The notes under the pieces: generated by a model
Database searches by the model: none
What the model was told of the DNA's origin: nothing
The model's input: the letters and a program-made list of their open reading frames with translations, nothing else
Shown: in pieces, positions 57,501 through 64,000 of the stretch
Numbering within the stretch: the stretch's first letter is position 1
Layout of the letters: each line of letters starts with the position of its first letter
Program-made: the position numbers and the translations under genes
Source of the DNA: Biscogniauxia marginata
Lineage: Eukaryota > Ascomycota > Sordariomycetes > Xylariales > Xylariaceae
Direction: 5' to 3'
NCBI GenBank assembly: GCA_022695795.1
Contig: MU404073.1
Coordinates: 434,001-498,000, forward strand
DNA length: 64,000 nt

Positions 57501-60500
57501 TAAATAAATAAATATAAATTTATCTAGAAACTTATGAAAAACCGTTATAATTATATATTAAAATGTAGCAAGTGTATTAATAAGTCTAAATAGCATAATT
57601 TTATATTTATAATATTTATGTATCGTTTAAAAGGCGGTGTATTATTCGTGTTTTTTAGCCATTTTAATTATATAATAATTATCGCGAAAGTCTAGTGCTA
57701 TAAAGATTTAGGCCTTGTTAATTTGCCTTTTTATAAGTTTTATTAATAATAATAAGTATTCGTTTTTCTTTATTACCTTATTAAGGTGTTAATAATTAAT
57801 TACTTATTATTATATTAAATTTCCTTTTTTATTAATACGTTATTTTTCGTCTTTATTAACCTTTAGTATTATGATTACCGGGTATCTTAATAAGGACTTT
57901 AATTCTCGAATATATTTTTATTAAGATCATTTTAAATTCCTTTTTATAATGCTTTTTATTTTTCTTGATTTATAAGATATACTAGAAATAGTTTTAGCTA
58001 CTTTCCTTTTTTAAAATAAATTTAGTGATTTTATTAATTATATTTTAGTAATTCTTTCTTTATTTTATTTTTAAACAATTTATAGAAATAAAGGTATTTG
58101 TGTAATATTCTTTTCGTTAGATCTTTAAGCTTAGTTGCTTAAATTATATAGGCGATATATTTCGTTTTTATATCCGTTTTTTTGGTGTTACTTGCGGTAC
58201 TTATTTTATAATTTATAATAATTAACTCCTCTTGATCTTAATCTTAATAAAGCGTGTTTATCTCGAAATTTATTTGTAAATTACTTTTTTTAAGTTAATT
58301 TATTTCTAGGATTATATCGTGACTTAATATATATATAATATTAAAAATGATTTACTTAAAATGTTTTTAAATAGTTATTAAAAAAAGAATTATCTTTTTT
58401 AACATTTTATTATTTTTATAACTAAATATATATCTTTTAAAATTCCATAATTTATATAAACTTTGTTTATATACTTATAATATATTATTTACTTTTAAGT
58501 TTATAAGGGCTTTATATTCCTTTTTATTATACCTAATTTTAGTTATAATAGTATTATTAAGTTTTAATTAAACTTCGTATAAAGACTTGCCATTTATGGC
58601 TTCTCGCTGCCTTACTAGCGAGAGCTTTTGCCGTTTTTTGGTTTTCCACGTCCCCTCTTTTTTAGGTTTCTTTAAGTTATTATAGCCTTAATGTCTTTTT
58701 ATTCTTAGGTTTTTATAAAAACGTGTTTCTAATAATCGTTATTTAAATAGTTTCTTTAATTACCTTTTAAGTAATAAAGAGTAAAAGGTTTATCTTTTAT
58801 GTAAAACTTTATATATTAAAACTTTAATTCTTTTTAAGGGCCTTTTTATAGCCTAAATCTGTTTTTCTATTAATTTAAAGCCTTTTAAGGTTTTAAATTT
58901 TTTTCGAATAAAAGGCATAATCCTTGGTTTTACTTATTAAGAGTAATTCGATATTTCTTTATAAGTTTATATATATTTTTAAAAACTCTTCCTTTTTTTT
59001 AAAGTATGCCTTAATAATTCGTTTATAGCTTAATTTAATTACACGTATTTTTACTTGTTATTTTATTAAGTACTTTCTTACGAAACTAAATAAACTTATA
59101 TTATATTTAACTCGCTTTTCGAGTTAATATAGAAAATATAATTCTTTTTATAATTCTTATAATTCTTCCTTAATTTCGTTTTTTTTTAAACCTGTTTCGA
59201 GTAAATTATGTATATTACATAGTATTAAAATATAATATATATAACTCTTAATAATTGCTTTATTACTTCTTTCGGAATTTAAGTAAAAATAATATGTTTT
59301 AAGATATTATAACTATCGTGGGATATTATTATAAATATATTCGTTTTTTTCGTGTTATTACTTTTTAGTTCTTAAGGATAGTAACCGGCTTTAATATAGT
59401 AATACATGTTCTTATTATGATTCTATTATTCCATCCTTATTAAATTAAAATGTTTTGTTTTTTTATTATTTTACCATTTTTAGCTCTAGTTTAAGTTCTT
59501 TATTTAATAACTTATTAAGTTAACCGGCATTGTTTAAGTTTTAATAAACATTATAATTATTATTTATATAAAACTTTTAATGTAGGTTATTATATTTGCT
59601 TTTTCCTTAATATATTTCGCACTTGTTGTTATTATAGTGGCTTTAATGTAGTTTATTATGGTTTAACTTAACTTTTAAGTCGTATCCCAGCTTATAAGTA
59701 TTATACTTGTATAGTAGTTCGCCTTCGTCACATCTTTGCTTAGCTTGTTTTGGCGTGAGATACCCTAGGTATAAGTGGTCGTGCTTTAAATAATCTTTGC
59801 GATTAACTTGATAATATTTATAGCTTTTTTATAGGGACTTCCTCGTCCTTTTCTGCTTTAATAGTAGTAATAATAAACACTTAATTTATTTCCTTATTAT
59901 TTTCGAAATAAATCCTTATTTTGGAGGTTTTTTTTTAAGTTAAGAAATCCTTCCTATTTTTGGTTTTTATTTCCTAGGATTTTTATACTCGTTTTTATAA
60001 TGTCTTTTCTTTTTATAGTTAAAATACTTAATAATTAATTTATTTTGTTTTTTTTTGCTTTTTTTAAGTAGCGTTAATTTTAATGAGGTTTAATTTAGTT
60101 TTAGTGCCTTTCCTTATTTTAATACCACTTTTATAATTTCCTTTTTTTATTAATCGCCGTTTCTTCGTTATATCGTCTTTTTTTAAGGTATTATTTAAAG
60201 TTATTATTATTAATAATAATTGCTATTATAATATAATTATTAAACTTTTCTAGGTTCCTTTCTTTATATAGGTTTATTTTATATAATTTATTTTTTATAT
60301 AGTTCTTTAGTTTTTAATAAAATAAGTAGTATAAGCTCTTAATTAGTAATTACGACTGGTTTGCGAGTTTTTTAAACTTAATAACGTAATTTAAGGCCTT
60401 TTTATTTTGTTATAATTTATAAAGTTGAGCTTCGACTTGTTACTTAAGAATTAAGTTACTAAATATAAACTTAAATTGTTTTTTAAATTCTTTATAATCT

Positions 60501-61167
60501 TTAAAGACCTTTTTTATATTTTTAAGTGCTTTATTCATTATTTAGGTAATTTTTTAATATTAATTAAAACTAGGTTAAGGCAGTTTTAAAGAGGAGCTAA
60601 GATATTATAAAAACCTTTTATTCCTTAATAATAATTATTCCGTAATAGAACTATAAATAGGTTCCGGCTTAAATCAAAAATCCTTTTAAATTACTTAATT
60701 TATTATATTTATTAAGTATAATTAATTTAAAACCTTTTATATCGAAGGTTGTTATGTTATTTTCGTTATTTAAGCTATTAAAGTCGCTATTATTTGAAAG
60801 TAGTTTCGGTTATTTATCTTTAAAAGGTAAGGGTTATCTTACCTATTTATTTTCTTTTTTAGGTGCTTTTTCCTTCTCCTTTTTTTCTTTTTTAAATGAT
60901 TTTTTTTACTAAGCTTTAAAGGTGTCCTCTTAAGGCTCTTTTTTAACTACGATTATAATTAACTCTTATATTAATTCTTTTAAACCCTTTTGTTATATCG
61001 TAAAAAAATCTAAAGTTTTCGTTTAAGAGCTTATTAATTATTATTCTTTTACTTATTTCTTTTCTTATTATTCTTTAGTCTTAAAAGGCATGCTTATCTT
61101 AAAATAGTTCAATTAAAAGTCCCTTTTTTTAAACTAATATTAAGTACTAATTAAAGAGCTATTAAAA

Positions 61168-61638
61168 TGTAATAAACCTCCTTATATGTTCTTAATTAAC
61201 TAACTTTATAAGTAAATACGTATTAAATTTTCTTGATTTAAAGGTAATAATGAATTAAAATTAATTTAAGTAATTTATAATGTTTTATTCGTTAAAGAGA
61301 TTTCAAGGTACTTTCATTATAATATTAAGAAGTAACTATAATTTTAAATTAATAATTAAGAAACTAAAATAAATAACTAAATACATAAGAAATCCCCTTC
61401 TTTTTATACTTATTCTTTTTATCTTTTATTCCCTATAACTAGTATATTAAATACACTTAAATCACCTTATTTATAGTGATCCATCCCACACTGCTAAATA
61501 GATACACTTAAATCACTCTATCCATAGTGATCCATATCACGTAATGTTGCATCCAAATCCTTCATCCTATCGACATCCCCATGGTCCGTGTCCCAACACC
61601 CCTGTAGGAAACCCCTCTAACAGGTTGGGTTCGTAACA
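61168..61638 (-). repeat. 5' LTR of Gypsy copy 4
   Basis: 471 bases. Left part mutated, right 120 bases (from about 61,500, with GTGATCCATATCACGT and CATCGACATCC-like GC-rich sequence) essentially unmutated, ending GGTTGGGTTCGTAACA. The last part shows a sharp mutation gradient within one repeat. Confidence 0.8.
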
Positions 61639-61641
61639 AAA

Positions 61642-61687
61642 CCATTTCGTTCGCGAGCTTGTTTCGTCTACTCGCTTATATAATATG
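61642..61687 (+). repeat. Island repeat flanking copy 4
   Basis: ACCATTTCGTTCGCGAGC...CTCGCTTATATAATATG directly after the LTR end, matching 50,668-50,712 at all but a few transitions. Suggests both LTR elements inserted at the same point of two copies of one older repeat. Confidence 0.7.
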
Positions 61688-63650
61688 TTAACATATAATA
61701 AATTAATAATATATATATAATAATAACGATTAATTAATTAACGTTAACTAAGTTTTCGTGTTTTTATTTATTATTACGTTAAATATATTTAATTAAAAAG
61801 TAATAAATTATAAATATATATATATATAATATAAAAGTTTAATTTATTTATATTCGATTTATTAATTATTATCGCGAGAATAAATACTTATTTAAATATA
61901 ACGCTTAATACGTAAATAATATATTAAATATAAAAACGGGTTTTACAAGGCGTGTTAAAAGTACGTTATTATTAAAGTTAAAATGATATACGAAGTATAA
62001 AGTTTCGCGTAAAAATGCGAATAATAGCAAAATTAAAAGAAAAAAATCTTTTAAATTTAAGGATAATTTAGTTTAATACTTATAATAAAGAAAAAAAGAT
62101 ATATTATTATTTAATACTATAAAATAAGGTTTTAAAGATTATTTTAATAGAAATTGTATTTATTAAAATAAATCATAAAAAAGGGTAATTATAATAAAGC
62201 TATATTTAGTTATATTTATAACTCCTTTTATTTAATTTATTTATTAATACGTACCTTTATAACCTTGTATTAATTATTAAAAATCGAATTTAAACCTTTA
62301 AAATTATTATGTTATAATATAATATATAATATTAACTCGAAATAAACTTAAAACTTTATTTAAACTTTAATATATTTAATAAAATATTGATATAAAGAAT
62401 CTTTTAAATAATATATAAATACGTTTTTATATAAATTATTTTTATTTCCTTTATAAAAACTTTAATTAAAACGAATTAAATAATAAATAATATAATGTTT
62501 TTAATAAAATTATTAATAGTAAATTTAAGGCTTTATAATATTAATAAGTTTATAATTTTATCTTTTTTATTAAACGATATAATTAAATCGTGTTTTATGT
62601 AATAACTTAATATTTAACATATAAAATAAATATAAAACGAAATTAAATATTAATAAAAACGATATAAACTTATAATAAAATAATTTAAATAAGTATTTTA
62701 TTTTTATTAGTTTTATTACGGTTTTAAAAATCGCGTTATTAAACTTAATAATTATAAAATTACTTTAAAATTATTAATAAAATTATATATATTATACGTT
62801 TTAATATAAAAAATAAAAAAAAATACGTTTAAAATAATTATAATATATATATATATATTATTATTAATATAAAGTTTTTTATATTTAATATATTAATAAT
62901 TATATTATTTATAAAATTAATAGTGAATTACACGTAAATAACGGCGGTTCTTTACAAGCTTTTTTTTTGTTGTTTTATTATTATTATTATTATTATTATT
63001 TTCGTCTTTTCAAGTTTATTAATAAAAAAAGAGTTATAATTATAAAGTGAATTACGTTTAAGTTTAATAAAAAAAACTCTTGTTATTACTTAAAAATAAG
63101 TTATTTATATTAAAAGCTGCGGTATTTATAATAAATAAAAATAAAACGTAATTAATTATAATTTATAAATATTAAAATACTTTTTATATATTTATTACAA
63201 TTTTATTTATATATTTAATATAATTAATAAATTAAATTTTATTTATTAATTTATTAAAAAGAGACTTTTATAATATTAAAACGGTTATTATAAAAAAGGA
63301 AATAATTATTATAAATAAACTTGATATAAAATATATAATTAATATTAATATATACTTTTTTATATTAAAATAAAATAAATGTTTATTTTATTTTATTCTT
63401 TTTTATAAAAATATATTAATTATATTTAACTTGCCTTTTCGACGTAATATTTATAAATTATATTAATTTTATAATTTTATAAACTTTATAAATAGCTTTG
63501 TAATTTTATTGTAAACTATATAAGTTTAATTATAACTTAGCAATTAAGCGGCGTCGCTTTTGCGTGACAGATTCTTATTAGCCTTATGAATTTTCTCGCG
63601 TTAAAATAAAAATATTAAAATTTCGACGATTTCGTAAGCGTGCATTCGCG
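61688..63650. other. Unassigned AT-rich sequence, right part of the island
   Basis: 2 kb of nearly pure A/T. It contains ATTATTATT trinucleotide runs (62,976-63,000), the GC-richer spots TACAAGGCGTG (61,946) and ACGGCGGTTC (62,941), and no motif of the Gypsy copies. Possibly a fully mutated older element or centromere-like sequence. Confidence 0.5.
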
Positions 63651-64000
63651 TAATAACGACGTGAAAAGCGGAGAAAAGCTTGATATACTAAATGAATGCG
63701 ACGTCGTACGGAGCCGAACGGTACCGGTACGGACAGGTCGGGAGCGACAAGGCACTTATTCGTGTTACGGTACTATATTATATGATGATAAGACAAGAAG
63801 ACAGAACTCCGCTAGACACGACAGACCTCAAAACCACTGTGCAAAAAATTGCTCGAAAGACTGCTCAAATGATTCGCCAAAAGCTTGCGGGGAGTTCCTC
63901 AGCTGGTTATCCCCGGTGCCTTTCTCATACGAGGAAATCTGCTCCTCTGTGATTCCGTCTCGGATACACATATCCCTGAAAATGCCCCCCTTTTTTCTGA
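63651..64000. other. Return to normal-composition sequence; possible start of a gene
   Basis: Balanced base composition resumes. One open frame (63692-63952, plus, 86 codons) covers most of it; its product is basic and polar with no recognised domain, and it could be part of a longer spliced gene to the right or chance. I do not call it a gene. Confidence 0.4.

Larger units (their letters stand above)
54091..61638 (-). mobile_element. Gypsy chromodomain-type retrotransposon, copy 4, full length but dead
   Basis: 7,548 bases on minus, with LTRs at 61,638-61,168 (5') and 54,561-54,091 (3'), both 471 bases. Reading leftward: Gag knuckle (about 60,035-59,980), protease, reverse transcriptase (about 57,880-57,490), integrase zinc-binding (about 56,460) and core (about 56,250), chromodomain (about 55,290-55,220), conserved tail segment. 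Every coding region is RIP-mutated with many stops. Flank GAAAC at 54,086-54,090 and AAACC after 61,638 may be a mutated target duplication. The distal 5' LTR is strikingly less mutated than the 3' one. Confidence 0.85.
37761..63650. repeat. Large RIP-type AT-rich island of nested LTR retrotransposons
   Basis: About 25.9 kb of sequence dominated by A/T, with TA dinucleotides and long TTAATTA-type runs and almost no open frame over 60 codons on either strand. Less mutated patches keep recognisable retrotransposon motifs. Where coding motifs survive, the changes are the transitions expected of RIP: TGG to TAA, GAT to AAT, CAG to TAA/AAA. Both edges are sharp (37.76 and 63.65 kb). Such blocks are usually heterochromatic in fungi. 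Individual copies are listed separately. Confidence 0.9.

Overview
The window reads as nuclear DNA of a filamentous ascomycete (Pezizomycotina, probably a Sordariomycete). The evidence is a set of typical fungal genes with short introns (mostly 46-90 bases, CTAAC/CTGAC branch sites, GTAAGT-type donors), fungus-only protein families (Zn2Cys6 and Fungal_trans regulators, Nif1/Dsf2-like Sel1 protein, CVNH lectin), and AT-rich islands whose decayed retrotransposons carry the C-to-T / G-to-A damage expected of repeat-induced point mutation (RIP). Gene models, splice sites and phases were worked out by hand from the sequence.

Layout. 1-24.2 kb is an ordinary euchromatic arm: the 3' end of a WD40 protein (probably dynein intermediate chain), nucleoporin NUP159 (minus), proteasome beta-2 PUP1, a secreted GH37 trehalase, a GNAT acetyltransferase (minus), cargo receptor ERV46, a Sel1-repeat Nif1/Dsf2-like protein, threonine aldolase (minus) and a GT17 glycosyltransferase. 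24.2-37.6 kb looks accessory: a small CVNH (cyanovirin-N-type) lectin, a small AT-rich island, a nine-exon secreted sulfatase, a tartrate-dehydrogenase-type decarboxylating dehydrogenase, a fluoroacetate-dehalogenase-like alpha/beta hydrolase, a short Zn2Cys6 protein and, facing it, a Fungal_trans regulator without its own DNA-binding domain. Two of these genes, the dehydrogenase and the regulator, each carry one extra base at a splice junction, so this block may be decaying, or the assembly may contain indels there.

37.75-63.65 kb is one large AT-rich, gene-free island made of at least four Ty3/Gypsy chromodomain-type LTR retrotransposon copies in both orientations. The best-preserved one (54,091-61,638, minus) keeps two LTRs of 471 bases. 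All coding frames are shredded. A 346-base near-palindrome sits exactly between two outward-mirrored LTR ends (53,745-54,090), and a 45-base flank recurs beside two LTRs on plus and, degenerate, on minus near the other edge of the island. Normal base composition returns at about 63.65 kb.

The housekeeping genes have no evident joint function beyond sharing promoters or terminators. In the accessory block, hydrolases or dehydrogenase acting on sulfate esters, tartrate/malate-like acids and possibly halo-acids or epoxides lie next to regulators, which is compatible with a small catabolic cluster beside heterochromatin. That joint role is inference only. I saw no tRNA, rRNA or CRISPR array.
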